Shown: positions 1 to 8,927, counted from the first letter of the stretch. The stretch is DNA of 64,000 nt from Rhodocyclus tenuis (GCF_014197755.1 NZ_JACIGE010000001.1:1-64000); one strand, 5' to 3'. Numbers and translations are program-made. The notes: generated by a model not told the origin, from the sequence alone.

Positions 1-569
1 GCGCTTCGCTGAATCGACTCTTCCTCATGACTTCCTCTCTTCAAGGAAGCCATCCTCTCAAGTTTCGGATGGTCCGAAAATCCCCGGGCAGGTCAGAGTC
101 TCTCCACAGAATGCATGGGCAAGTCTGTGGATAAGCTCTGGATAAGGCCGTCATCTACCTGCCGGCATTGGCTTTTTCTGAATTGCCCAATTTTCAGGCG
201 AGTCGCGGACCGGCGACGCTAATATCCCGGTCTCCCCCAACCATCAGCCGTCTTCTCCGCCTCTTTCTCCACTACCGATCATGCTCCTGCGCATTCGGCC
301 TCCGCTGTTCCTGGTCGTTTGTCTCTGGTGCCCGCGCCATGAGCCTCGGCTTGTGGACTGACTCCGACCTGATGCAGCCCTGGGAATTCAGAAAGCCTGC
401 CTGCAGTCGCTCAGGCAGCTATCGGTTGCTCCGGGATGAAGCGATGCGGCCTCGATGCAAGGCTGAGAGCTCGCTTGAGTAGCAGATTCGCATAGACACT
501 TACCCACCAGCGCGGCGGGTCAGATATGCTATTCGTGTTTCTTCGCTAACGATTTCCCGGAGACGCATC
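1..569. other. No convincing gene; pair of DnaA-box-like motifs
   Basis: I see no supported coding region before the gene starting at 570. The only clear signal is TGTGGATAA (126-134), a perfect reverse complement of the DnaA box TTATCCACA, followed 11 bp later by the one-mismatch copy TCTGGATAA (137-145). Two boxes without an AT-rich unwinding region, iterons or a replication gene are not enough to call an origin. Confidence 0.4.
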
Positions 570-1757
570 ATGACGATTCATCTGCCCGCGCACCTTCTTG
601 GGCGACTGGCCCCGGCACTCCTCGTACTGTGTCTTCTTCTGCCATTTGAGTCTTACGGCTTCCAGATTGCTCCGCTTGGCAGCAATTTTGAGGCGAAGCT
701 GACCAACGAACCGGAGTCGACCTTATCTAGGGTTGCAGGAAAGCTCGGCAAGCTGGTGAAACGACCGGTCCATGAGGAAATCACGCAACTGGCGTTCTAC
801 TGCCCTGCAGACATACCTGCGCTGGCCAACGACGAACTGTGCGCAGAGCGAGACGTCCCCTTCGCCTCGGCATTCGTCATCTACGGAGTGCGCTGGAACG
901 ACCTCCCTCCGTTTCAGTTGAAGGAAAACGAGGGCCGCAAGTGCAAGAAATTCCTGACCCGAGGGCCTGCATGCAACACCTCGCAGACGATCCGCTTCTC
1001 GACACAGCCCGAGTGCTGGTACTGCATTTTCTCGGCCGCGGAAGACTTCACCGGTAAGGGGGGCACGATTGGCGGCTGCCCGGCGGATAAGAGCAAGGGA
1101 AGGCATGTCGCGCTGGGTAATCTGCTGACGCGCTCGCACTACGGTGATCTGCAGTTTTTGCACTCTATGGCCACTCGTAACGAGATGCCCGCTGCGGAAA
1201 CACGCGACCAGATACTCGGCTGGATAGAGTTCGCGTGGCGAGTGTCGACTGGCGACATCAAGGCAAATCAGCGGCTCGCCGAACTGAACATCCCCCTGAT
1301 GAAAGATCGCTTCTCGTGCTCGGAATGGACGGTTGCTGACCTCTACATCTTGGGTCGTCAAGACAAGCTGCTCCCGCGCCTCCGTGATATTGCCTTCGGT
1401 TCGGTACTGCATACGGTGCAGGATTCCTTCTCAAGCAGCCATTCGCAACGCTCGACGTCAGCAGAAGGATTCTGTGCGAGTGATGAACAGTATCCGCGCC
1501 CGGGACGCATCATCGAGTTCCACAGCTATGGTTCCCAGGACGGTCATCTGCACGACGCAGAAGATGAGCGTAAGGCGATGGTCACGCATGCAGTGGAGCA
1601 GCGCGCCGAGGCAATCGCAGCATCCAGGATGCTGGCCGATCTCGGGGGGAAACCGTGGGGAGAGGTCAGGCCGTATGTCGAATGCCTGTTTGAACTTGAT
1701 GACGCTGCGCGCGAGTCGTCGCCGGGCGAAGCGTATCACCGTGGAAACAAGAACTGA
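570..1757 (+). CDS. Secreted protein, possible zinc phospholipase C / P1-nuclease-like fold
   Basis: A 395-residue protein with an N-terminal hydrophobic stretch (about residues 8-30, rich in Leu/Ala) that looks like a Sec signal peptide, so it probably acts in the periplasm or outside the cell. Histidine/acid motifs are spaced through the chain: HEEIT near residue 68, a His-rich helix around GDLQFLHSMA, and LHTVQDSFSSSHS near residue 278, followed by FHSYGSQDGHLHD. That pattern resembles the all-helical zinc phospholipase C / S1-P1 nuclease fold, where the metals are bound by scattered His and Asp. At least seven Cys suggest disulfides. It stands alone, and AT-richer codon use fits the island. 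Function is inferred from motif layout only. Confidence 0.7.
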   Translation: MTIHLPAHLLGRLAPALLVLCLLLPFESYGFQIAPLGSNFEAKLTNEPESTLSRVAGKLGKLVKRPVHEEITQLAFYCPADIPALANDELCAERDVPFASAFVIYGVRWNDLPPFQLKENEGRKCKKFLTRGPACNTSQTIRFSTQPECWYCIFSAAEDFTGKGGTIGGCPADKSKGRHVALGNLLTRSHYGDLQFLHSMATRNEMPAAETRDQILGWIEFAWRVSTGDIKANQRLAELNIPLMKDRFSCSEWTVADLYILGRQDKLLPRLRDIAFGSVLHTVQDSFSSSHSQRSTSAEGFCASDEQYPRPGRIIEFHSYGSQDGHLHDAEDERKAMVTHAVEQRAEAIAASRMLADLGGKPWGEVRPYVECLFELDDAARESSPGEAYHRGNKN

Positions 1758-1840
1758 TCTTGGTTGGGCTGCAAGCCACGCGCCGCAAGTCGTGGGCGAT
1801 CTGTGCAAGCGAGAAGCAGCTTGTGCTTAGCTGCCTTCCC

Positions 1841-2047
1841 CTAGCAAAACGGTGATGTTCCTTTGGCCTGCGCAGCAACACCGCCCCGACTGCTTGGTAA
1901 TGGGTGTCGCTCTCGCTCCCCAATCCGGACCTGGATGCTCATGTCGAGGATGTGACGCCAATTTACGTCCGCAGGCGCGAGTTCGCCCAACGTCACCTTG
2001 GATGCGAGCTCGCTGACGTGCCGGACCAATTCATCTTTGGTTGTCAT
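1841..2047 (-). CDS. Small hypothetical protein downstream of the Mrr-like endonuclease
   Basis: A 68-residue reading frame beginning MTTKDELVRHVSELASKV, which reads like a genuine amphipathic helix, and lying 36 nt after the stop of the Mrr-like gene on the same strand. The C-terminal third (RGGVAAQAKGTSPFC) looks much less protein-like, so the gene may be truncated. No family recognised and only a weak ribosome-binding site (GCGGAA). The rest of 1758-2082 shows nothing else. Confidence 0.35.
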   Translation of the reverse strand: MTTKDELVRHVSELASKVTLGELAPADVNWRHILDMSIQVRIGERERHPLPSSRGGVAAQAKGTSPFC

Positions 2048-2082
2048 GGTTTCCGCACCGAAGAAGAGTCGTCATTGAACGA

Positions 2083-2910
2083 TCAACTGCGTATGCCATG
2101 ACACGCCGGGAATCGGGTGCAGCCCCAAAAACTGCTGCCAGCTCGGCTTCCTTGTTTGGCCACGCGTTGCACCATCGGGCTGCCGCACTTCGGGCAGGAA
2201 GGAACGGCAGGAGAGGGCGATGTGCGCCCCTCATTCCTCCGGATCATGTTCAACAGCGAATGCGCCGGGACGAGAGTGATCGAACGCCCTTCGGCAAATG
2301 CTATCGCTTCGTCAGTAAAGCGTCCGGAGGCAACGACAAAGCCACCCACAGCTTGCTCCGCGGTCATGACGCCATACAGTTCTCGGACGGTGGCGACGCC
2401 AACCTTCTGAGCCTTCCATTGCTTGCACTGAACGAGGTACGTGTCCTTGCCCATGTGCAGCTCAATATCGACACCGCCATCGGGGCCGTCTCCTCCCCGC
2501 TCACGAACTCGGTAGCCCTGCTGCCTGAAGGTCTCGGCAGCAAGGCTCTCGAATTCACGCCACGTCATTCCATCCAGCGCGTCCTGCGATGGATTACGGG
2601 CAACCGAACCATGAAGTTCCTGCTGACGACGCGTCCTGAAGAATGAAAGCGCAGATCCGAACAATAGAGCCAAGGGCACGGCGTACTGCAACACTGAGGC
2701 GAACGTAACAATCAACTGTCGTCCGATGCCGGCTCCGAGAGACTCGCCATAACTCTTCATGTCCGCGGTCGCTACCGGCAACAAAGGCAGGGAGGCGGCG
2801 TAGTGAAATCCGAAATATGCGATCAGTGCGAGAACGACACCGATCTTCCACGGTAGGCGGGCAGCGATATCAATCAGGTCTTCAATTGTGGATTGCTTGG
2901 CCCTGCCCAT
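2083..2910 (-). CDS. Membrane-anchored Mrr-type restriction endonuclease with zinc ribbon
   Basis: A 275-residue protein (start MGRAKQST chosen; an in-frame ATG 16 codons upstream is possible). Order of parts: two hydrophobic segments (about 20-42 and 68-95), then an Mrr_cat nuclease domain (about 115-220), then a C-terminal topoisomerase-type zinc ribbon with CPKC and a second Cys pair. The nuclease domain carries the PD-(D/E)xK-like signature: GGDGPDGGVDIEL followed by VQCKQW, giving the D...QxK catalytic set. Mrr-family enzymes cut modified or foreign DNA; the membrane anchor would place the enzyme where DNA enters the cell. It sits next to the CBASS operon in the same island, which fits a defence role, but target specificity cannot be read from the sequence. 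Confidence 0.82.
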   Translation of the reverse strand: MGRAKQSTIEDLIDIAARLPWKIGVVLALIAYFGFHYAASLPLLPVATADMKSYGESLGAGIGRQLIVTFASVLQYAVPLALLFGSALSFFRTRRQQELHGSVARNPSQDALDGMTWREFESLAAETFRQQGYRVRERGGDGPDGGVDIELHMGKDTYLVQCKQWKAQKVGVATVRELYGVMTAEQAVGGFVVASGRFTDEAIAFAEGRSITLVPAHSLLNMIRRNEGRTSPSPAVPSCPKCGSPMVQRVAKQGSRAGSSFWGCTRFPACHGIRS

Positions 2911-3137
2911 GACATGCCATATGCGTTTCTGGAGATGGTTCGATTGTGACCAGAACAAATCGCCGGGTCAATGCGTATGTCAATTCTGGCTCCACCGAAG
3001 GACCTGGATTCTTGAAACTTTGACGCAATCTGGAATCGGTCAACACATGGTTGACGAAACTGATTGCCGACTCACTGCTTGATACTCAAGGCAAGAAGTG
3101 GCCTTGCGGAAAGGGGTAGAAGCACCGTCATACCTAA

Positions 3138-3153
3138 ATGTGGCGCGCCACAT
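3138..3153. repeat. 16-bp perfect palindrome upstream of CBASS operon
   Basis: ATGTGGCGCGCCACAT is its own reverse complement. It lies about 120 bp upstream of the predicted CBASS -35 element inside the otherwise gene-free stretch 2911-3381. It could be a regulator-binding site or a chance GC palindrome. I see no other gene in this gap. Confidence 0.4.
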
Positions 3154-3274
3154 AATGAACAACGGGTCAAGCAAACACCGGGCGCTCCACACCATCAGGA
3201 TAGGCATCAATGGGGCCCGAAGCGCCAAATTGACGCGTCTAACGTCGAGCCCCGCTCAGAAAATTGACACCGCA

Positions 3275-3328
3275 TTGAACAGCGCATGACTTCAACATTA
3301 AAATCATGTATCCCACCCTCAGATACAT
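3275..3328 (+). promoter_or_regulatory. Predicted CBASS promoter with operator-like inverted repeat
   Basis: TTGAAC (3275-3280) and TAAAAT (3299-3304) are separated by 18 bp, a good sigma-70 layout. Immediately downstream, overlapping the expected transcription start, is a perfect inverted repeat: ATGTATC (3306-3312), 9-bp spacer, GATACAT (3322-3328). A repressor bound there would block initiation. The nearby Xre protein is a candidate regulator, but the repeat is not obvious in front of the Xre gene itself. Confidence 0.55.
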
Positions 3329-3381
3329 AGCCCACACCAATCGGCAGTCATTCTTGATCGCCACCAGAACCAAGAATTAGC

Positions 3382-4983
3382 ATGCGTCGAAACAGCCCTT
3401 GCGCAACGCCACAAATTCCCGATACCGCGCCCAACACCAAGAACCTGGACGACAAGGCCCTGGCCGACTGGCTAAACGACTGCATTAAGCGCAAGCGGAC
3501 GGTCGGATATCTCCATGCCGGTTTCGTATGCAAAGTCGTCGACTGCAGCGATCCGTCGCTCATCCTGTTTCCGGCTGATCCGGAAAGCAAATCGAAGACG
3601 GCCCTGAAGAAACTTGCCCGCGGCAATCGCTTGCAGCGTCTGGAGTTGCCGCGAACCGCGCTGACGCCGGCAGGCGTCGCCGATCCGTCCTGGACGTTTA
3701 CTCCGGTGGTATCCGAGGACGAGATTGCAAACATCATTGACGCGCGCCAGGAAATGCTGGGCCGCGTCAGCGGTCGAGGCCAGGCGATCACGGCCAGGAC
3801 TGCGCAAAAGGTCTGGGCAGATGCGGGCGGCCGCTGCATGTTTACAGGATGCGCGGAGGACCTTTCGAACATCCCGCTGTATAGCCAGCCGGCTCGGGTC
3901 GGCTACCTTGCCCATATCGTTGCTTCGGACCCGCAGGGGCCTCGAGGCTGCCAACAGAGGTCGCATCTGCTTTCCGACACCCCGGACAACATCATGCTGA
4001 TGTGCGATGCGCATCATCGGCTCATCGACTCTTTCGCTCCCGATGTCTACGACGAGCCGGCACTGGTTGAAATGCGCCAGACCCATCGGGATATGGTCAG
4101 GGGCTATATGGAATCGATGCGGTTTCCGCGTGCAAAGGCGTTGACCCTTCACGCCAACCTGGCAAACGTCCCCACGTGTTTCCACGAAACTGAATTCATC
4201 GAGGCCATCTTGGCAATGGACCGGGCCATGCTGCCCGGTGTCGCGCACTATGTCCGGCGCACTTCCCAGCGCGACGACCGTAATACGCCCGGATTCTGGC
4301 CAAACTATCTGCGGGAGCATGAGAACCAAATCCGGGAGCTGGTCACTCGGTTCAACAGCCCCAGCGAGGCCGATACGGACGAGCTGGCGGTATTCCCGCT
4401 CCATCACAACGCCACGATGGTATTGGCCGGCCGCCTCATGGGAGAAGCGCGAGCCATCCAGGTTTTCCAATACCAGCGAGATCGCCGTATCTGGGCCTGG
4501 GGCAAGAGCGCCATCCCCAAGCCGACCGGCACCTTCACTGTGGAGGGACTTCGCAACGACCGGACTGATGAGGTCCTAATAACGCTCGAACTCACGGCCA
4601 GTCTGGATGAGCAGGCGATGCCGACGGAACTGGCGCCCAAGGTCGCCGACGGGCAAATGCCATGGATCCGCATCAGCACCCCCAGTCCGAGCTTCGACTG
4701 CATAGTGCACCCGAAAGACCTCGATCAGTTCACCCAAGCGGCCAGACGGGTAATCAACCACGTCCAGGACGTGATGCGGGTGTGCAAGGTCCATTTGATC
4801 GCGATCAGTCCGGCCAGTACCGTTTTCCGGTTCGGCCAGATGCTGCAGGCCGGTCACCATCCCCTGTACACGATTTACGACCGTGCCAGTCGCGAGGACA
4901 AATTCGTGCCGGCATTTTCCATCAGTGGCCACGAGGTAAGCGCCTCGGACGGATCCCAGTCCTATTGCATCGCCATCCGCTAA
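3382..4983 (+). CDS. cap5: CBASS effector Cap5: HNH endonuclease fused to SAVED domain
   Basis: First gene of a type II CBASS operon, 533 residues. The HNH domain spans about 143-225: zinc-type Cys at C152 and C157, the AHI histidine at 178, N203 of PDNIMLMC, and the HH pair at 211-212. The C-terminal half (about 310-533) has the SAVED-domain pattern ending with CKVHLIAISPAS and FRFGQMLQAGHHPLYTIYD. In characterised Cap5 proteins a cyclic nucleotide bound by SAVED triggers tetramerisation and indiscriminate DNA degradation, killing the infected cell. The HNH domain normally starts near the N-terminus. Here about 140 residues precede it and look genuinely coding. A start at M125 (position 3754) would give the usual length but has a poorly spaced ribosome-binding site. 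Confidence 0.93.
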   Translation: MRRNSPCATPQIPDTAPNTKNLDDKALADWLNDCIKRKRTVGYLHAGFVCKVVDCSDPSLILFPADPESKSKTALKKLARGNRLQRLELPRTALTPAGVADPSWTFTPVVSEDEIANIIDARQEMLGRVSGRGQAITARTAQKVWADAGGRCMFTGCAEDLSNIPLYSQPARVGYLAHIVASDPQGPRGCQQRSHLLSDTPDNIMLMCDAHHRLIDSFAPDVYDEPALVEMRQTHRDMVRGYMESMRFPRAKALTLHANLANVPTCFHETEFIEAILAMDRAMLPGVAHYVRRTSQRDDRNTPGFWPNYLREHENQIRELVTRFNSPSEADTDELAVFPLHHNATMVLAGRLMGEARAIQVFQYQRDRRIWAWGKSAIPKPTGTFTVEGLRNDRTDEVLITLELTASLDEQAMPTELAPKVADGQMPWIRISTPSPSFDCIVHPKDLDQFTQAARRVINHVQDVMRVCKVHLIAISPASTVFRFGQMLQAGHHPLYTIYDRASREDKFVPAFSISGHEVSASDGSQSYCIAIR

Positions 4984-4993
4984 GGAACTTGTC

Positions 4994-6286
4994 ATGCCTA
5001 CCTCGAAAAATGCCAATCTCGTCTTGAACGCCGAACGGAGCCGTCGTGTGCGGCTGGTGGAAGCCGTGGCTTCTCTCAGTAAAGGTATCGCTCTAGACAG
5101 CTATCACGACCAGTTACTGGCACTGGGGCCATGGGCTCGGGAACTGAACTACGTCAACCAGCACATTACGGTGCCGCAGGAGCAAATTGACGACGCCGCA
5201 AAGGCTTACCACTCGGTAGCGCGTCGCCTGGTAAGTGAGCTGAAATGGCCGAACGATGCGATCAAGGTTCTGCCGCAAGGCTCCGCAAGCACCCAGACCC
5301 TGATCCGATCGCCCGACTGCTCAAAATTCGACGTCGATGCAGTCTGTCAGGTCGATTTGAACCGCATCGCAGCCCGCGATCCCGTTGCATTCTTCGACGA
5401 GGTTGGCAAAGCGTTGGAGCCCCTTGAGCCAACTCGCAAGAACCGCTGCTGGAACGTCGACTTCATCGGCGAACCGTTCTACCTTGAGTTCACTCCTTCC
5501 GTTCCCCTAGATACGGTGCCCACGGTAGTACGCGAAGCTGTGGCCCGCCGATACATTCCTGTTAAGCAATATCGAAGCACGGCCTTGGCAGTAGTCGACA
5601 ATAAGACCCGTCAATGGAAGACGTCCAACCCGGAGGGAATGACGAAGTGGGTGAACGACATCGCCCAGCTTCAGCTAATTCGCTTCGTTGCTCTCGATTC
5701 GGCCACTGCCCTCAATAAGTCCCTCAGCATCAAGCCCGTTCCGGACCAGGACGTCGAAATCACCGATACGCTCAAGGTCGCGATCCGGCTGTTCAAACGG
5801 CACCGAGACATGTGTGTTTATCGCCAGCAGATCGGCAAGGATTTCAAGCCGATTTCCATCATCATCGTTACGCTGCTGACGGCTTGCTATGCCGGCCTTG
5901 CGGATCTTGGGCGGACGTACAGCCACCCCGTTGAGCTGTTGGCCGACCTCGCCGACCTGTTGCCGGGCATGGTCCTAAAACTCAACGGCCAATACCGCGT
6001 CGACAACCCCACGGTGGAGGGTGAAAACTTTGCCGAGCGCTGGAATCAAGATGATGGAGAACGATACGAGGCGTTTGATACCTGGTGCGATATTCTTGCC
6101 GCCGACATGCGCACCATCCTTGCGGCCACTGATCCACAGGAAATTCGCGAGCGGGTACGCTCCGTATTTGGATGCGGTGGCAATACCTCGGGGTCTGGCG
6201 GCTCAAATGGATCAGGTGGAACCGGCAATCAACAGCCGACGCGCCGTCCTCCACCGCCACCGCCCAAAACAACGGGCCTCGCGTGA
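4994..6286 (+). CDS. cdnD: CBASS CD-NTase (cyclic oligonucleotide synthase)
   Basis: A 430-residue cGAS/DncV-like nucleotidyltransferase, 10 nt downstream of cap5. It has the nucleotidyltransferase signature GS (96-97, in LPQGSAST) followed by the metal-binding acids D113 and D115 in FDVDAV, with D156 as a possible third. On phage infection it would make the cyclic di- or trinucleotide that activates the SAVED domain of the upstream effector. The last ~40 residues are a flexible Gly/Ser/Asn- then Pro-rich tail ending TTGLA, as expected for a CD-NTase whose C-terminus is processed by Cap2. The clade letter is inferred from the HNH-SAVED partner; the actual product cannot be told from sequence alone. 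Confidence 0.92.
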   Translation: MPTSKNANLVLNAERSRRVRLVEAVASLSKGIALDSYHDQLLALGPWARELNYVNQHITVPQEQIDDAAKAYHSVARRLVSELKWPNDAIKVLPQGSASTQTLIRSPDCSKFDVDAVCQVDLNRIAARDPVAFFDEVGKALEPLEPTRKNRCWNVDFIGEPFYLEFTPSVPLDTVPTVVREAVARRYIPVKQYRSTALAVVDNKTRQWKTSNPEGMTKWVNDIAQLQLIRFVALDSATALNKSLSIKPVPDQDVEITDTLKVAIRLFKRHRDMCVYRQQIGKDFKPISIIIVTLLTACYAGLADLGRTYSHPVELLADLADLLPGMVLKLNGQYRVDNPTVEGENFAERWNQDDGERYEAFDTWCDILAADMRTILAATDPQEIRERVRSVFGCGGNTSGSGGSNGSGGTGNQQPTRRPPPPPPKTTGLA

Positions 6287-6298
6287 CACATCTACCTG

Positions 6299-7975
6299 AT
6301 GAGTTTGGACGTAACCAGCCTTCGGAACGATTGTCCCGATCTGCTTCCTGAACCGCTCAGTCGAGCCCGTGGGGCAACGGCCTATCGGCTGAAGCCGCCG
6401 TCATTTCCGTGGGGCCGCGATTTTGCGTGGGCGGAACTGGTCTTGCCCCACGGTTTTCCTGATCATGCAGTAGCGAAGATCATGTTGTCGCCCGATGCCG
6501 TGCTTCGAATTCCCCACGTGGAGGACTCAGGGGCCCTGTGCATCGAAGGCGATCCGGGACCGGGGTTTGGCTACTCAGCCAATGATCGTGCCCTGCTATT
6601 ATTGCTTGCCTACCAAGAGAAGTTTCTGGGGCCTTGGTTGGCCGGTGCCCTGGACGGCGACTTTTCTACGGAACCGCTGAATTACTGGTACATCAAGGTC
6701 GCGCAAGCTCGGTCTCACGCTGATCCGGTTCGTGCGGTATGGGCCATCGACGAATGCCCGACTCGCCCGCAAGTCCGGGAGGGCTTGCTGGTGCTTCCCA
6801 GCCGGATAGTCATTGCCGGGGATCGGGATATGCCGATCACTGGGCGAGTCATCAACTCGCTCGGCGCAGCCAGGGCATCCCAGCAAATCCGGGTGCTGAT
6901 TGCCGACATTCCTCTCTCTCATCCCCTTACGCCAGCGACGTGGCCGCGAACGGCCGCCGATTTGGATCAACTGTTGAATGGGCGTCTTCGACCCGCACAG
7001 CGAGCTTCGTTTCGCCACCCTCTACGCCGACGAGGTGGCAGCGTTCATCGGATCGTCTTGCTGCGCCATAGCACTTGCGCGTTTGCTTATCTGCTTCCAG
7101 GCGGGCCAGCGACCGTAATTGAGCTGGAACGAGGCAAGAAGACTTATCCGCCTCTTTCCGCGCCGCTCCCATTGCGTGTCCACCGCCTGGACCCCGCATG
7201 GACGGTAGGGCGCGACCAGCATCCGGAGGTGGCTCATCGTCAAACTCAACATGTCCTGGTGCTGGGCGCCGGCGCATTGGGTAGCCCGGTCGTTGAGTAC
7301 TTGGCCAAAGCCGGCGTTGGCTACATCACTTTGGTTGACGGAGACAATCTTGCCCCGGCCAATATTGGCCGTCATTTGCTCGGTGCTGACACTATCGGGC
7401 AAGACAAGGCCGAGGCTGTTGCCCGACAAGTCAATGCTGCTCAGCCGGCAAGTCACGTCACCCCAATGGTGATGAGTGCGGGCAAGTGGCTCGATAACAA
7501 TACACTGGCGGGCGTTGATCTGGTACTAGACTTGACCGGGGAGCCCGACGTTCGCTGGCAGGTGGAACAGGCTCGGCGGCTTCACCCCTGTCCGTTGTTG
7601 ATTGGTTGGATGGAGCCCTATGTTGCCGCCGCCCACGTATGCAGCCTGCCGTTCGATACGTTATGGCTACAAGGTAATGAAGATTTGATGGGCAAACTCG
7701 GCGCAGTGGATTGGCCCGACGACGTAATCAGGCAGGAACCGGGCTGTAGCAGCCGTTTCCAGAGCTACACTGCAGCTGCCGCCGCTTACGCGGTAGCCTT
7801 AGTGGCGGAAAACGCTTTGAAAATGGTGGATGGAGCTCTCCCTGAACCTCGCCTCATCAGTTGGGTGCGTGGTCAACATTATCTGAACGCCCAGCGATCT
7901 GACTTGACCCTGCGGGATTGGGCCATTCCTGCGGCACCGCATGATGGATTAATGATTGAGCGCTCATTCCCGTGA
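6299..7975 (+). CDS. cap2: CBASS ancillary protein Cap2 (E2-E1 ubiquitin-transfer-like fusion)
   Basis: A 558-residue fusion protein. The N-terminal E2-like half has candidate catalytic C81 in SGALCIEGDPG. The C-terminal ThiF/E1 half starts with the nucleotide-binding loop GAGALGSP (323-330), then DGDN (347-350) and NIGRH (355-359), with the likely E1 cysteine at C483 in QEPGCSSRF. In studied type II CBASS, Cap2 adenylates the CD-NTase C-terminus and joins it to target molecules, priming the synthase. It lies 12 nt downstream of the CD-NTase gene. All key residues appear present, so I expect an active enzyme. No strong ribosome-binding site is visible; translation is probably coupled to the gene before. 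Confidence 0.93.
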   Translation: MSLDVTSLRNDCPDLLPEPLSRARGATAYRLKPPSFPWGRDFAWAELVLPHGFPDHAVAKIMLSPDAVLRIPHVEDSGALCIEGDPGPGFGYSANDRALLLLLAYQEKFLGPWLAGALDGDFSTEPLNYWYIKVAQARSHADPVRAVWAIDECPTRPQVREGLLVLPSRIVIAGDRDMPITGRVINSLGAARASQQIRVLIADIPLSHPLTPATWPRTAADLDQLLNGRLRPAQRASFRHPLRRRGGSVHRIVLLRHSTCAFAYLLPGGPATVIELERGKKTYPPLSAPLPLRVHRLDPAWTVGRDQHPEVAHRQTQHVLVLGAGALGSPVVEYLAKAGVGYITLVDGDNLAPANIGRHLLGADTIGQDKAEAVARQVNAAQPASHVTPMVMSAGKWLDNNTLAGVDLVLDLTGEPDVRWQVEQARRLHPCPLLIGWMEPYVAAAHVCSLPFDTLWLQGNEDLMGKLGAVDWPDDVIRQEPGCSSRFQSYTAAAAAYAVALVAENALKMVDGALPEPRLISWVRGQHYLNAQRSDLTLRDWAIPAAPHDGLMIERSFP

Positions 7976-8487
7976 ACAATCGACTGTTCTTTTTCCCCGG
8001 CCATGGCCGATACGTTCTCTTCACTGCCGCTGCACTCGAGCATATGTACCGACACGCTCAGCGACGAATATGGCACAAGGAAGCCGGCGGGGAAATCTAT
8101 GCAATCGATCCAGACGCCAATGGTCTTTTCGTTACTGCAGCCGTGGGGCCGAACAAAGGTGACCGTCGCACCCGGTGTTCCTTCAACCCGGACATCGAAG
8201 CAGCAAAGCGTGATCGGGAACGACAGTTCGCCGTGGGCTTGCACGCTGTCGGATTGTGGCACACCCATCCGGAAGCTCACCCTTGTCCATCTGGCCGAGA
8301 TCGACAAACGACTGAGGAGTATCTGTCTGCCTTTCAGGGTGATCGGGCTCACTACCTAATGGCAATCGTCGGCAATTGCGATTCCCCCCCACGCATCAAG
8401 GTATGGGCTACCAGCCAGGGCATTCGCACAACTTGGGTTGAGCTGATTGAGGAGTCGCCAGGCTCGGTGCCCAAAATGGGGCTATGA
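7972..8487 (+). CDS. cap3: CBASS ancillary protein Cap3 (JAB/JAMM isopeptidase)
   Basis: A 171-residue JAB/MPN-domain metalloprotease. The zinc-binding JAMM motif is complete: E41 (in EAGGEIYA), then HTH at 97-99, S107 and D110 in HTHPEAHPCPSGRD. In characterised systems Cap3 removes the CD-NTase from its conjugates and so opposes Cap2. It starts with GTG, and this codon overlaps the cap2 stop in a GTGA, so the two are translationally coupled. With cap5, the CD-NTase and cap2 this closes a four-gene type II CBASS operon. Confidence 0.93.
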   Translation: MNNRLFFFPGHGRYVLFTAAALEHMYRHAQRRIWHKEAGGEIYAIDPDANGLFVTAAVGPNKGDRRTRCSFNPDIEAAKRDRERQFAVGLHAVGLWHTHPEAHPCPSGRDRQTTEEYLSAFQGDRAHYLMAIVGNCDSPPRIKVWATSQGIRTTWVELIEESPGSVPKMGL

Positions 8488-8508
8488 CCGCCATTAGGCT
8501 ATTGGCGG
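8488..8508. terminator. Short hairpin between convergent cap3 and xre
   Basis: CCGCCA (8488-8493) and TGGCGG (8503-8508) form a 6-bp stem with a 9-nt loop directly after the cap3 stop. There is no clear T-run, so it may be a weak bidirectional terminator or an mRNA 3'-end stabiliser. Confidence 0.3.
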
Positions 8509-8529
8509 AGAACGACCATCACTTGATAC

Positions 8530-8769
8530 CTACGCTTCTATGCGCGCCAAGAGATCAAGTACGTCTACGTTCAGGGCTTTGGCCAATCGTTCCAGCCCAT
8601 CCAGCGAAATGTTCGTGACGCAACGCTCCAACTGCGACACGTAAGTCCGGTGAAATTCTGCTAATTCGGCCATGGCCTCTTGGCTTAGGCCGCGTTCTTT
8701 GCGTAAGCGTCGCAGATTTTCCGCAACGCGACGACGTGCTTCTCCTGCGGGTTGATCAGTTTTGTCCAT
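8530..8769 (-). CDS. Xre-family helix-turn-helix regulator
   Basis: A 79-residue single-domain protein. Residues about 14-70 form a Cro/C1-type HTH: RRLRKERGLSQEAMAELAEF, then HRTYVSQLERCVTNISLDGLERLAKAL, which are the usual helix 2/3 and helix 4 signatures. It has no extra sensor or peptidase domain. It is convergent with cap3, 42 nt from its stop. Small Xre proteins often accompany CBASS and restriction-modification loci as repressors, so it is a candidate for the operator at 3306-3328. It could equally regulate the divergent exported-protein pair starting at 8928. Confidence 0.85.
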   Translation of the reverse strand: MDKTDQPAGEARRRVAENLRRLRKERGLSQEAMAELAEFHRTYVSQLERCVTNISLDGLERLAKALNVDVLDLLARIEA

Positions 8770-8927
8770 AGTGGGCCGAAGAGTGGCCGTCTACGGGGTA
8801 CGTATCTACAGTGCATCGATCTACTGTTTTTATATCTCATTCGGTAGAATTGCCTTGTCATTTACTTAACCCCTTTCGCTCCCCCATTCCCTACCGGGAA
8901 AGGTTGGAGCGAGCTTCAGGAACGACC

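Noticed and set aside
126-145. Replication origin from two DnaA-box-like 9-mers
   Set aside because: Only one perfect box plus one near-match, no AT-rich unwinding element, no iterons and no dnaA/dnaN/parAB or rep gene nearby.
168-482. 104-codon plus-strand frame before the first gene
   Set aside because: Ser/Arg/Cys-rich composition, no ribosome-binding site and no motif; reads as non-coding.
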